Shown here: positions 26,258 through 33,728 of the stretch, in pieces
Numbering within the stretch: the first letter of the stretch is position 1
How the letters are laid out: each line of letters starts with the position of its first letter
Origin: Phosphoribacter sp044220725
GTDB lineage: Bacteria > Actinomycetota > Actinomycetes > Actinomycetales > Dermatophilaceae
DNA length: 64,000 nucleotides
NCBI GenBank assembly: GCA_044220725.1
Contig: JBGAQN010000002.1
Coordinates: forward strand, 1 to 64,000
Direction of reading: 5' to 3'
Notes under the pieces: generated by a model
Databases searched by the model: none
What the model saw: only the letters and a program-made list of their open reading frames with translations
Told to the model about the DNA's origin: nothing
Translations under genes and position numbers: made by a program

Positions 26258-27270
26258 AAGTGACCCCGCGACACCGTCATCACCTCGCGATAGGAGGCGT
26301 TCAGGGTGCCGAGGTCAAGGTCCGATCCACGTTCCACGGCGAGCCGCGCCGCCCGCTTGATCCACATGATCGCGAGACCTGGCCGGCCATGGGACCCGTC
26401 ACGGATTCGACCTATCAGCTCCTCTCGATTCAAGAGGCACCGTTGTTGCGGTCTGGGAAACGCGAGGTGGTGGTTCATGGTGGAGACCAACTGTTGCCAG
26501 CGTCGGTCATCCTTTCCTTCGCCTGGGCCTGGCCATGGATGTAGGTCGACCCAGTTGGCGCGGTATTGGACTTGTTCGCCTGGAGTTCCGAGGAGGGCAC
26601 CAGAGTGCTTGAGGTTGGTGCCGATGATCACCACGGTCGGCGCCAGACCCGTGACGACGCCCTTGAGGCTGTCGGCCAGCCTCGCTGCCTCGGTGGTCCC
26701 TCGACTTGCCATCCCGTGGGTGTCGTCGATGATGATGCCGCGCAGTCCGATGAGCGGTCCGATGCGGCGAAGGGCCGCGGCGAGCGTCGTGGCGTTCAGT
26801 GGCCGGGGGATGACCATGCCGAGGAAGACACAAATGGCCAAGTACACGCTGAACCCGCGCGCGTCTCGGGGCACTTCGATGTAGACCCAGGGGATGTGGC
26901 GGTCGCATCCAGGCTCATCGAAGGGTCGGACTTCCCATGCAACCTTGGTCTCCCGAAAGGCCTGAGTGAGCGCCGCTGTGGTCTTGCCCGCAAGCGCTGC
27001 GCCATCGACGATCACGCAGGTGCGGGCTCCCATGAGGGCATGGTCGTTGTCTTCGTGGGCACTCTCGATGGCTCGACCGACTCGACGCAAGTCTTCTGTT
27101 GGAAAGGGGCCGAGCGCCTGGTTGTAAGCCACGAAGGCTTCGGGCGGATCTCCGAAGGACGGCCGTCGGTGCACTAGTTCGGTGAGCGCTGGCCAGTCGT
27201 CAAGGACGTGGGGAAGAGGACGGCCGATCATGTGCAGTTCCACAGCGGTCGCCGCTTGAGTCGTGGTCAT
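26254..27270 (-). CDS. tniB: TniB/TnsC-like AAA ATPase of transposition
   Basis: This encodes 338 residues. Walker A is VDGAALAGKTT near residue 90 and Walker B is GIIIDDTHGM. An arginine-rich sensor-like region follows. TniB/TnsC ATPases polymerise on target DNA and connect the TniQ-marked target to the transposase. Start and stop both overlap neighbours by four bases, so the whole tnsA-tniA-tniB-tniQ-tniQ series is one translationally coupled operon. Confidence 0.92.
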   Translation of the reverse strand: MTTTQAATAVELHMIGRPLPHVLDDWPALTELVHRRPSFGDPPEAFVAYNQALGPFPTEDLRRVGRAIESAHEDNDHALMGARTCVIVDGAALAGKTTAALTQAFRETKVAWEVRPFDEPGCDRHIPWVYIEVPRDARGFSVYLAICVFLGMVIPRPLNATTLAAALRRIGPLIGLRGIIIDDTHGMASRGTTEAARLADSLKGVVTGLAPTVVIIGTNLKHSGALLGTPGEQVQYRANWVDLHPWPGPGEGKDDRRWQQLVSTMNHHLAFPRPQQRCLLNREELIGRIRDGSHGRPGLAIMWIKRAARLAVERGSDLDLGTLNASYREVMTVSRGHL

Positions 27271-29396
27271 AGCGCAAGGTCCTCCGGTTCATACTCGTCG
27301 TACGCGAACAGTTCCTCGTCATCCGCGTCGAGGCTCGGGTAGGTCTTCTCGGTGGAAGGTCGCATCTCGGGCAGTGCCATCAGCCGTCGAATGTCTTCGC
27401 CGGCATCGGCTAGTTCCTGCGCGAGGAGGCGTTGTTGGTCACGAACGAGGGCGGCCCGTCTTTGGTCTCTGCGATCGAGGTAGACGCCGTGATCCCACCG
27501 GCTACGCAGATCCGCCATGCGCTGCACGATTGCGGACGCGTCCAGACGCTCTCCGTCCACTCGCGCGAGGTCAAGGATGTGTCGGCGAACAACCTGGCCG
27601 TAGGGCGATTCGACCCCAGCCCCACCCTTGATGACTTTCGGGACACATAGGGTGCTGCCTGTAACGGGATGACGCACGAAGATGCGGCTGACGTCGAACT
27701 CGTCGCTGTAGACGGTCACAGTCTGCGACTTGGTGCCAACGCCTCTCTGGGCGTACTGACGCAACTCGGTGACGTCGGCGGAGTTGTAGACCATCCCATG
27801 AAGGTGAATTCCGTCATCACCAACCTTCCTGCGGTCGGTGTCGAGCAAGCTGATGTAGCGCATTGGGTCGATTGGCACGTAGACCTCGCCACCGGCCGCC
27901 ATGTGTCCGGCCCACGCGGATGCAGGCGTTAGTGGCTCTCCCGTGTCGAGATCCCGCCGGAGACCCGCGTGGGGTCGGTGGTGGTACGTGCTGAGTGCGT
28001 GCGTCCAAAGGATGTCCTCGAGGTCACCGGCGGTGAGAACGGCCCTGTCCTCCACACCCTTGGCGTGGTTGAGGGGATTCGCCCCCTTATAGGAGGTGAA
28101 GACGCTCGCCAAGCGATCCCACTCAGCTTGGAAGCTCTCGACGAGACCCTTGGCAAAGCCCGCTCCCGGGGGAACGAAAATGATGTCGATGCCGACTCGT
28201 GAGCACGCCTCGATGACGCTGAGGTTGTTGTTCTCGCCGCCGCGGTCAACGGCGATCGTGGTGGGCCACACTGCGGGCTTGGCGCCGATCGCCTCGCGGA
28301 TTAGCCAGGCGTCGGAGTCCGGCGCTGCATGAATGTTGACCAGTCGTGGGATACCCGTCCAGTTGGTCAGTTCATAAGGGTACCCCGACCTGAGAACGGA
28401 TGGCTGAGTCATCCGAAAGATGAGGCCGCGGACGTGCCGTCCGGTGGCCGGTCCCACGAAGACGCTCAGCGCCACTACCATCCGGGTACAAACGTCGACT
28501 GCCGTCAGGATGGTCGCAGGGACCCACCCAGCAATCGGGTCGAAGACAGGCACGTTGGTCGCGGTCGCGTCGATCTGGACGAGGTCCCCCGGAGCGCTTT
28601 CGATGCGGCTCCGGTGGGGTCGGACGGGGTTGATGTCACGACTTCCGCGCTGCTTCGCGACGAGATGGCCACCGGTTCCCCGGGTGAGTTCGCCCACGGC
28701 CAGCTTGAGGGCGTAGTGACTGAGCTGAGCCCCTCTGCCCCGCTGGTCCAGCCCCGAACGGACCTTGGAGTAGAGCACCTTGTCCGGTGGCTTCCCCTCA
28801 ACGTGTACCTCGGACAGGATCTCTCGCATCGCGTCCAGGTCTTCGGGGTCGAGTCGTGCGAGTCGTTCCCCGACGGTCTTGGTCCCACCGTGGATCAGGC
28901 CGTCGATGCCGGACGTCTCGACGGCCTTGAGCTGTCGGTAGACCTGCGCCCGGGAGAAGGGCGCGTCCTGCCGGGCGCGTAGTTCTCGGAGCTTGGTCCG
29001 CAGCCTCTGAGACTTGGTCGTCCGCTCTGGGTCGTAGGCCGGGTCAAGGACACGGCGACGGCGGTCCACCTCTGGGTCACCACTGCGGCTTCCGGAGATC
29101 ACCTGCTGGAGATCCTGGAACCGAGCCCGGACCGAGCGTTGGGCCTCGTCATCCAGTTCCTCGAGTCGAGGACTCTGAACCGGCCTATCCCTGTCTCCCA
29201 CAACCGTTCGAGCCGGGATCATGACCTCTGCTGCGAAGTCCGACCACATGAGTCGCTCCAGGCGGTCCCCGTGGTCCACGACCACTTCTAGGAGGTCATC
29301 AGGAGTCCGCTCGAAGGACGCGATCCGGACGGTCTTGCCCTGAAGAGAGAGCGATCGTCCGGCGGCGGCGAGACGAAGGCCACGCTGATGCGTCAT
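27267..29396 (-). CDS. tniA: TniA/TnsB-like DDE transposase
   Basis: This encodes 709 residues starting MTHQRGLRLAAAGRSLSLQG. It has a Mu/TnsB-type catalytic core with Asp in GDLVQIDATATNVPVFDP, Asp in TTIAVDRGGENNNLSVIE, and Glu in GFAKGLVESFQAEWDR. Upstream are the HTH domains that bind terminal repeats (SRAQVYRQLKAVE). Downstream is the Mu C-like beta barrel (RIFVRHPVTGSTLCVP) and an acidic tail for TniB contact. It carries out 3' end cutting and strand transfer. ATG 29396 overlaps the tnsA stop; the open frame up to 29672 has no family sequence. All three catalytic residues are present. Confidence 0.93.
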   Translation of the reverse strand: MTHQRGLRLAAAGRSLSLQGKTVRIASFERTPDDLLEVVVDHGDRLERLMWSDFAAEVMIPARTVVGDRDRPVQSPRLEELDDEAQRSVRARFQDLQQVISGSRSGDPEVDRRRRVLDPAYDPERTTKSQRLRTKLRELRARQDAPFSRAQVYRQLKAVETSGIDGLIHGGTKTVGERLARLDPEDLDAMREILSEVHVEGKPPDKVLYSKVRSGLDQRGRGAQLSHYALKLAVGELTRGTGGHLVAKQRGSRDINPVRPHRSRIESAPGDLVQIDATATNVPVFDPIAGWVPATILTAVDVCTRMVVALSVFVGPATGRHVRGLIFRMTQPSVLRSGYPYELTNWTGIPRLVNIHAAPDSDAWLIREAIGAKPAVWPTTIAVDRGGENNNLSVIEACSRVGIDIIFVPPGAGFAKGLVESFQAEWDRLASVFTSYKGANPLNHAKGVEDRAVLTAGDLEDILWTHALSTYHHRPHAGLRRDLDTGEPLTPASAWAGHMAAGGEVYVPIDPMRYISLLDTDRRKVGDDGIHLHGMVYNSADVTELRQYAQRGVGTKSQTVTVYSDEFDVSRIFVRHPVTGSTLCVPKVIKGGAGVESPYGQVVRRHILDLARVDGERLDASAIVQRMADLRSRWDHGVYLDRRDQRRAALVRDQQRLLAQELADAGEDIRRLMALPEMRPSTEKTYPSLDADDEELFAYDEYEPEDLAL

Positions 29397-30235
29397 TTCC
29401 GACCCCGCCACAGCGTCGACTCTGGGCGCAGCGGGCGGTCGAGATCCCCGCGGAACCACCGGTTCGCAATCAGGTACAGCACTCCGTGTGGGGCCGGCCC
29501 ATGATCGCCCAGCATCGAGGCCAATGCCTGGAACTGGACACTGTCCGGTGATGCCGCCGATCTCGCGCGCCAGGTCGACGCCCGATCGGGAGCCTGTGCA
29601 CGCTTCGCCCACAGAGCGTTCACGTTTCGAACCCGCTGTGGAGTCAGTTCCGTCAGAAGCTCGTAACGCCACCCCAACGCCTCGGAGGTCCTCCGGGTCA
29701 GAGCAAAGATCGCCGCAGCTCGCGCGTCCTCCAAACGCTTGGCCGTCGTCACGTCGATGAGGGTGACTCGTCCGTCCTCGTGGAGGGCAAGCGCATCAGG
29801 GAAGTGCACTCGGATGCCACCCGCCAGAACCCACTCCATGCGCAACATCTGCGTGGCGAACTGGGCGACTCCCCAGCGCAGAAGGAAGTCGCGGTAGTTC
29901 GCCTGCTCGTTGAAGCTCTCACACCACACAGAGCGCCCGCCGAATCTGGCAGTCGGAACGCAGAGCGTCGAGACGTAGTTGGACATCCCCTGGTATGCCA
30001 CGGGCCGTCGCACGTCGAGGAGGTCGTCGGGCTTGAGGCCTCTGAGGTCAACCAGGGGGACGGTCGAGGCTCGACTTGCCTGTCCGTTCCAGTACCGAAT
30101 CGTCGCTGAAGCAGCGATCGCTGCCCCATTGCCGCTGGCAGCGTCAAGCACTTGATCCCACGGTGCTCGGCGACCGGTCAACTCCGGAATGAACCGGACT
30201 GGTCGTCCGCCCACGTGGGCAACGGTGACGGTCAT
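29393..30235 (-). CDS. tnsA: TnsA-like endonuclease
   Basis: This encodes 280 residues with ATG start at 30235 (MTVTVAHVGGRPVRFIPELT). The TnsA-type PD-(D/E)XK layout is visible: Glu in WCESFNEQANYRDF, Pro-Asp in RVHFPDALALHEDGR, and VTLIDVTTAKRL where the motif usually ends in a Lys or Arg. The Lys appears displaced by three residues. TnsA cuts the 5' ends, allowing true excision together with TniA. An upstream in-frame start at 30397 would extend into the divergent promoter region and is less likely. It is the first gene of the transposition operon. Confidence 0.78.
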   Translation of the reverse strand: MTVTVAHVGGRPVRFIPELTGRRAPWDQVLDAASGNGAAIAASATIRYWNGQASRASTVPLVDLRGLKPDDLLDVRRPVAYQGMSNYVSTLCVPTARFGGRSVWCESFNEQANYRDFLLRWGVAQFATQMLRMEWVLAGGIRVHFPDALALHEDGRVTLIDVTTAKRLEDARAAAIFALTRRTSEALGWRYELLTELTPQRVRNVNALWAKRAQAPDRASTWRARSAASPDSVQFQALASMLGDHGPAPHGVLYLIANRWFRGDLDRPLRPESTLWRGRK

Positions 30236-30375
30236 GACCGCGTCAGCCCGTGTCCCCCGTGAGGAGACTTCGTCGTCGCGTCGTAGACGCTGGGCAGCCG
30301 AAAGCAGGGCACGTAGACTCGACCATGGCCGGTCCTTTCGAGCTTTGGACAGCTTGTACATCAGGGATTGCCGCT

Positions 30376-30406
30376 GGGGCGCCGTTGCTAACGACAACGG
30401 CGCCCC
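30376..30406. promoter_or_regulatory. 12-bp-stem hairpin in the tnsA/zinc-finger divergent region
   Basis: GGGGCGCCGTTG (30376-30387) pairs perfectly with CAACGGCGCCCC (30395-30406) around a 7-nt loop, CTAACGA. There is no T-run, so an operator or a structured 5' leader is as likely as a terminator. It lies between the divergent starts at 30235 and 30536. That 300-bp region contains no gene. Confidence 0.5.
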
Positions 30407-30461
30407 TTCCCCATCTGGGCACCTCCGAACCTACGCGTTTCGCGCGTTTCCGGCAAGATTT

Positions 30462-30559
30462 ACGCACGGCCCTCTGGTTGCCTTCTGTGCGTTGAATGGC
30501 CCTCAACCCCGCCTCAGGTAGGCATCCTGAGCACCGTGCGTTATGTTTACTCCGTGCGA
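30462..30559. repeat. Four ACGCACGG-type boxes in both orientations
   Basis: The boxes are ACGCACGG at 30462-30469, TGTGCGTT at 30486-30493, CCGTGCGT at 30534-30541 and CCGTGCGA at 30552-30559. They share the core ACGCAC or its complement, two with the full octamer, and span the start of the zinc-finger gene. They are probably binding sites for a regulator or for a transposition protein. They are not the element terminus, which lies at 32377. Confidence 0.4.
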
Positions 30560-31528
30560 AATGATCCGCGTTCGGCACCGCCAACGCCCCTGGACGCGTC
30601 CGACATCGATGCGCTCGACGCCACATTGGCAACCTCGGCGACGTGCTTGCGCCCCGGCTGCAGCGGCATCCGCACGTTTCGGCGCACTCGCCAGGGCCGC
30701 CAACAGCGCTTCTGCAGCGATGCGTGTCGAGCGGCCTACAGCCGGGAGAGGGCCGACCTCATCGCTACCTGGGTACGACTCAGGTGGACCCAGGGCTTCT
30801 CCACCCTGCCGGTGCCCTCCCCGGCCATCGACCGGTTGCTCTCAAGGGTCCGATGGCTGCTCGACGGCTACGACGCGCCACAACTAGGCGACGGCCTCCT
30901 CCCGAGGCCAACCGGAGGCATCCGCGACATCCTTGACGTCTGGATGGAGGAGGGAGAGTTGCCCGAAGGCCATGCCCTGCTGGCGGAGGCCAACGCGGCC
31001 ACAGAGGCGTTCTATCAGGGACGGAAGAACCAACCAAGCCCGATCCGGTCGCTACCCAAGCTGGTCTCAACAGAGGAGTACGCCGCAACGCGAACCCAGC
31101 GATCACCAGCGGCGTTGTCCGTCGATGAGGTCCCAGTCGACACGCAACCCCGGTTCGCGATCGGCTTCTGGGGATCCGAGGCCCACCCCGAGCTGCCACT
31201 TCCAGAAGACCTGATCGATGACGGGCACGACGCCGACGTCCGGTCGCTCGTCGCTAGGTACTTCGCCTACGGCACACTTCGCGTCTCGCGACCGGGTGAA
31301 GTGCCATGTCGACTATGCAGCGAGACCTTCCCCGACGTGGAGTTCACCGACGGAGAGTACGTATGGCCGATCACCCTCGCCCATTACGTGGAGCAACACT
31401 CTGTCAGGCTCCCCGACCACGTCGAGCGGTACGTTCTGCTCACCTTCCGTGACGTCCTTGCCGCCGAGCCCGACACATCCTGGTGGACAACTGCCTCGGA
31501 GGCGAGGATTCGGCAAAGACGCCAATAG
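30536..31528 (+). CDS. Zinc-finger protein of unknown function, divergent from tnsA
   Basis: This encodes 330 residues with GTG start at 30536 (a GTG at 30554 is possible). CLRPGCSGIRTFRRTRQGRQ followed by QRFCSDACRAAYSRE is a four-cysteine treble-clef-like finger (CxxxxC, FCSDAC) near residues 37-70, as found in CGNR/MYM-like fingers. A second pair, CRLCSETFPD, occurs near the C-terminus with a downstream His (LAHYVEQHSV). Both ends therefore carry probable metal sites. The gene lies inside the element next to tnsA and may regulate the transposition operon, which is inference from position. Confidence 0.6.
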   Translation: MRYVYSVRNDPRSAPPTPLDASDIDALDATLATSATCLRPGCSGIRTFRRTRQGRQQRFCSDACRAAYSRERADLIATWVRLRWTQGFSTLPVPSPAIDRLLSRVRWLLDGYDAPQLGDGLLPRPTGGIRDILDVWMEEGELPEGHALLAEANAATEAFYQGRKNQPSPIRSLPKLVSTEEYAATRTQRSPAALSVDEVPVDTQPRFAIGFWGSEAHPELPLPEDLIDDGHDADVRSLVARYFAYGTLRVSRPGEVPCRLCSETFPDVEFTDGEYVWPITLAHYVEQHSVRLPDHVERYVLLTFRDVLAAEPDTSWWTTASEARIRQRRQ

Positions 31529-31566
31529 ACTGAGGACGCCTGCCCTTGCGAGGGACCAGGAAGTGG

Positions 31567-31603
31567 GCCCTCGGATTTCCCGCCGGACGACGGGGCCGAG
31601 GGC
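31567..31603. terminator. Hairpin between convergent genes
   Basis: GCCCTCGG (31567-31574) pairs with CCGAGGGC (31596-31603). It lies between the stops of the convergent genes ending at 31528 and 31643, where a bidirectional terminator would be expected. There is no T-run, as is common in high-GC actinobacteria. Confidence 0.45.
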
Positions 31604-31642
31604 TTCGCGCTCACCAGATCGAGGCGGCGCTCCGCGCTTGGA

Positions 31643-32218
31643 TCAGTGACTGTGGCGGGGCTGACAGGTCGGCAGACAGGCTCGAAGGGGTGCTGCCAGC
31701 GCGCGGGTGACCCTGTCCGGGACCTGCATTCCCGTCCGTGACTCGAGTGCCTCTTCCCAAGCCGGGTCCACCTGGGCGACGCAGTCACAATCGAGGTACT
31801 CCTCAGCTCCGAAAGCTTGGTTGGCCAAGTCAGATTGATAGTGAGGCGGCGCCAGCCGCGCAAGGAGCCTGATCATCGGACTCGTGACCTGGGCGGGCCG
31901 GCTTCTCAGCTCCGTCGCCAAGAGGTCCGCGACCACCTCGACAGCCTCGGCCTCGCCCAGTTCGGCAACCCCGTACCGCTCGTACAGGACCTCGACCAAG
32001 GGCGAGGTGCTCCAGCCCGAGACACCGACACCGAAGCCGGCCAGCTCCGCGATCTCGGAGTCCGAAGCCCCCTCGAGAAGGAGAGCAACAGCAACGTCCG
32101 CCCACGCACCGGGAGGAAGCCAGCCAAGGCGTTCTACGGCGACGGCGACCCGTAGGGATCGCGAGAGCACCCCACCATCCATCGCGCTCAAGGGCTCACC
32201 GTCAGGCACGAGCCCCAT
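31643..32218 (-). CDS. Orphan protein of unknown function at the right end of the element
   Basis: This encodes 191 residues starting MGLVPDGEPLSAMDGGVLSR. It is acidic and alanine-rich with regular helices (SRSLRVAVAVERLGWLPPGA, AWADVAVALLLEGASDSEIA). No conserved motif is recognised. Start choice is uncertain: ATG 32218, ATG 32221 and TTG 32239 are all in frame and none has a strong ribosome site. It is the gene nearest the right terminus, about 75 bp from the innermost transposase site, and is transcribed inward. Codon usage is compatible with a real gene. Confidence 0.5.
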   Translation of the reverse strand: MGLVPDGEPLSAMDGGVLSRSLRVAVAVERLGWLPPGAWADVAVALLLEGASDSEIAELAGFGVGVSGWSTSPLVEVLYERYGVAELGEAEAVEVVADLLATELRSRPAQVTSPMIRLLARLAPPHYQSDLANQAFGAEEYLDCDCVAQVDPAWEEALESRTGMQVPDRVTRALAAPLRACLPTCQPRHSH

Positions 32219-32292
32219 CATCGCGCAGGAGCGGAACAACGGCTCTCACCAACCTGACCGCCGGGTGTGCTTCTCGCTTCGCTCGTTCTGGC

Positions 32293-32377
32293 GTCTCGTT
32301 TCTCACGCGCGGGACACGGTCAGTCTCACGAGTCTCGTTTCACTCGCCCCCGGTCTCACATTCGCTCGAACTCGACA
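32293..32377 (-). repeat. Right end of Tn7-like element: terminal inverted repeat and TnsB-type sites
   Basis: Read inward on the minus strand the end begins TGTC at 32377 and has TGAGAC at element positions 20-25 (plus-strand GTCTCA at 32353-32358). More copies are CAGTCTCA at 32321-32328 and GTCTCG at 32332-32337 and 32293-32298. Orientation is inverted relative to the left end. The first 25 bp match the left end at 16 of 25 positions without gaps. Confidence 0.88.
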
Positions 32378-32382
32378 GGACT
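32378..32382. repeat. Target-site duplication, right copy (GGACT)
   Basis: GGACT follows the right terminus directly and equals 7264-7268. Its last base is also the final base of the AAA ATPase stop codon (minus-strand TGA at 32384-32382), so the insertion left that gene intact. Confidence 0.92.
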
Positions 32383-33701
32383 CAATCGGGGTGAGCGCGA
32401 AGGTAGCGGCCGAAGTGGGGGACGGTGAAAGCGATCTGGCCGCGTTCGCTGGAATAGACCAGGCCCTTCTTCATCAGTGAATCCCTTGCAGGAGAAAGCG
32501 ACTGGGGCTTCTTGCCCAGCACCGCCGCCACCGTCGACGTAGGCACCGAGTCGAGTTCGATCGACAGCTTCGACGCGTAGGCGCCGCTTCCTTGGTCGCT
32601 CCCCTCCCCCTCGGCGTATGCCGCGTCCGCCATCGCCCGCAGGTACTCCCGCTCGGCGGGCGTCGCCCTCTCATACCGAGACCCGAAGAAGCCGACCGCC
32701 AACTCGGCCTCCGCTTCCGGCGCTGCCATCCGCACGTCGTCGGCCGATATCTCCGGCCCGACCGCGACATCCCAGACCGCCTTGCCGTAAGCCTGCACGA
32801 AGTAGGGGTAGCCGGCGGTCACGGCATACATCTCCCACAAGGCCTCGGGCGCCCACGAGGCGCCTTCCTCCGCGGCGGGAGCGGTGAGGGCGACCGACGC
32901 GGCGTCGGCATCCAGCCGGTCGATCCGCGAATAGCGAAACAACCTCTCCGAGTATGACTTTGACGCCGACAAGACCGCCGGCAAGTGCGGCAGGCCAGCC
33001 CCGACGATGACGACCGGCAGCCCGGATTGGGAGATCTCGTGGGCCGCGGCGCACAGCGCTGATACATCATCGGCGCCGAGGTCCTGCATCTCGTCGATGA
33101 AGACTCCGACCCCGACGCCACGATCTGCCGCGAGACCGCCGACGTCGCTGAGCAACTCGACCAGATCGATCTCGATGTCCCCCGAGTCGGCCCGGCCGGT
33201 CACCGCGGGGACGTCGATCCCGACACTCCATCGGTCACGCAGCCGACCGCCACCACTCGCCGCGCTCCCCCGCACCCCTGCCGAACTCCCCCGCCCCGTC
33301 GCGCGTCCACCGACCGCGGACCCGCCTGCAGGACCTGACTCGCGCTGCGCAAACGCCTTGATCACCCCAAGGACCTGGGCGACCTCTTCGGGCTGCGGGT
33401 GCCCGAGTTCGCGAACCGCCATATGCAGCGCCGCCGACAGCGGCCGACGTAACGGCTGGTCCGGACGCGCCTCGAGTTTCCCTGTCCCCCAATGGGCTCG
33501 GACCGCCGCCGAGCGAAGGGCGTTGAGCAGCACGGTCTTTCCCACCCCGCGGAGCCCGGTCAGCACCACCGACCGTTCAGGACGCCCCCGGGCCACCCGT
33601 TCCAGCGTCACGTCGAACGCGTGCAACTGCTCATCACGACCGGCCAGCTCAGGGGGCCGCTGTCCCGCGCCGGGCGCGTAGGGATTGCGGATCGGATCCA
33701 T
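32382..33701 (-). CDS. AAA ATPase, probable attachment-site gene of the transposon
   Basis: This encodes 439 residues. Walker A is LTGLRGVGKTVLL near residues 47-59 and Walker B is GVFIDEMQDL near residue 210. The domain plan (ATPase followed by winged helix in the last 80 residues, LIELDSVPTSTVA-like) resembles ORC/STAND-type bacterial ATPases annotated simply as AAA family. A low-complexity Gly/Ser/Arg linker lies near 125-160. The function is unknown. Its stop codon abuts the transposon right end, so its conserved 3' end is the likely recognition sequence for a TniQ protein. The host heptamer is present in this gene (32616, 32823), as expected for chromosomal DNA. Confidence 0.85.
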   Translation of the reverse strand: MDPIRNPYAPGAGQRPPELAGRDEQLHAFDVTLERVARGRPERSVVLTGLRGVGKTVLLNALRSAAVRAHWGTGKLEARPDQPLRRPLSAALHMAVRELGHPQPEEVAQVLGVIKAFAQRESGPAGGSAVGGRATGRGSSAGVRGSAASGGGRLRDRWSVGIDVPAVTGRADSGDIEIDLVELLSDVGGLAADRGVGVGVFIDEMQDLGADDVSALCAAAHEISQSGLPVVIVGAGLPHLPAVLSASKSYSERLFRYSRIDRLDADAASVALTAPAAEEGASWAPEALWEMYAVTAGYPYFVQAYGKAVWDVAVGPEISADDVRMAAPEAEAELAVGFFGSRYERATPAEREYLRAMADAAYAEGEGSDQGSGAYASKLSIELDSVPTSTVAAVLGKKPQSLSPARDSLMKKGLVYSSERGQIAFTVPHFGRYLRAHPD

Positions 33702-33728
33702 GATCGGACTGTATGCCGCTCTCTAGCG

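Larger units (their letters stand above)
7269..32377. mobile_element. Tn7-like transposon carrying a Druantia-like defence cargo
   Basis: This is an element of about 25.1 kb. Both termini start TGTC, carry TGAGAC at positions 20-25, and are flanked by GGACT duplications. The right portion encodes TnsA-like, TniA/TnsB, TniB/TnsC and two TniQ proteins. TnsA plus TnsB predicts cut-and-paste transposition, TniB is the AAA target selector, and TniQ proteins provide target recognition. The right terminus lies directly after the stop codon of the AAA ATPase gene at 32382-33701, which suggests site-specific insertion as Tn7 does downstream of glmS. The host heptamer GTATGCC/GGCATAC is rare inside (about 5 by hand count) and common outside. 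Cargo is a putative multi-gene defence system plus small orphan genes. No CRISPR or cas gene is present. Confidence 0.92.

Noticed and set aside
30462..30559. ACGCACGG boxes as the right transposon end
   Set aside because: The true end at 32377 has TGTC, matched internal sites and a target duplication; these boxes lie inside the element.
7269..32377. CRISPR-associated transposon
   Set aside because: There is no Cas12k, Cascade or CRISPR array within the element; two TniQ proteins alone do not imply RNA guidance.
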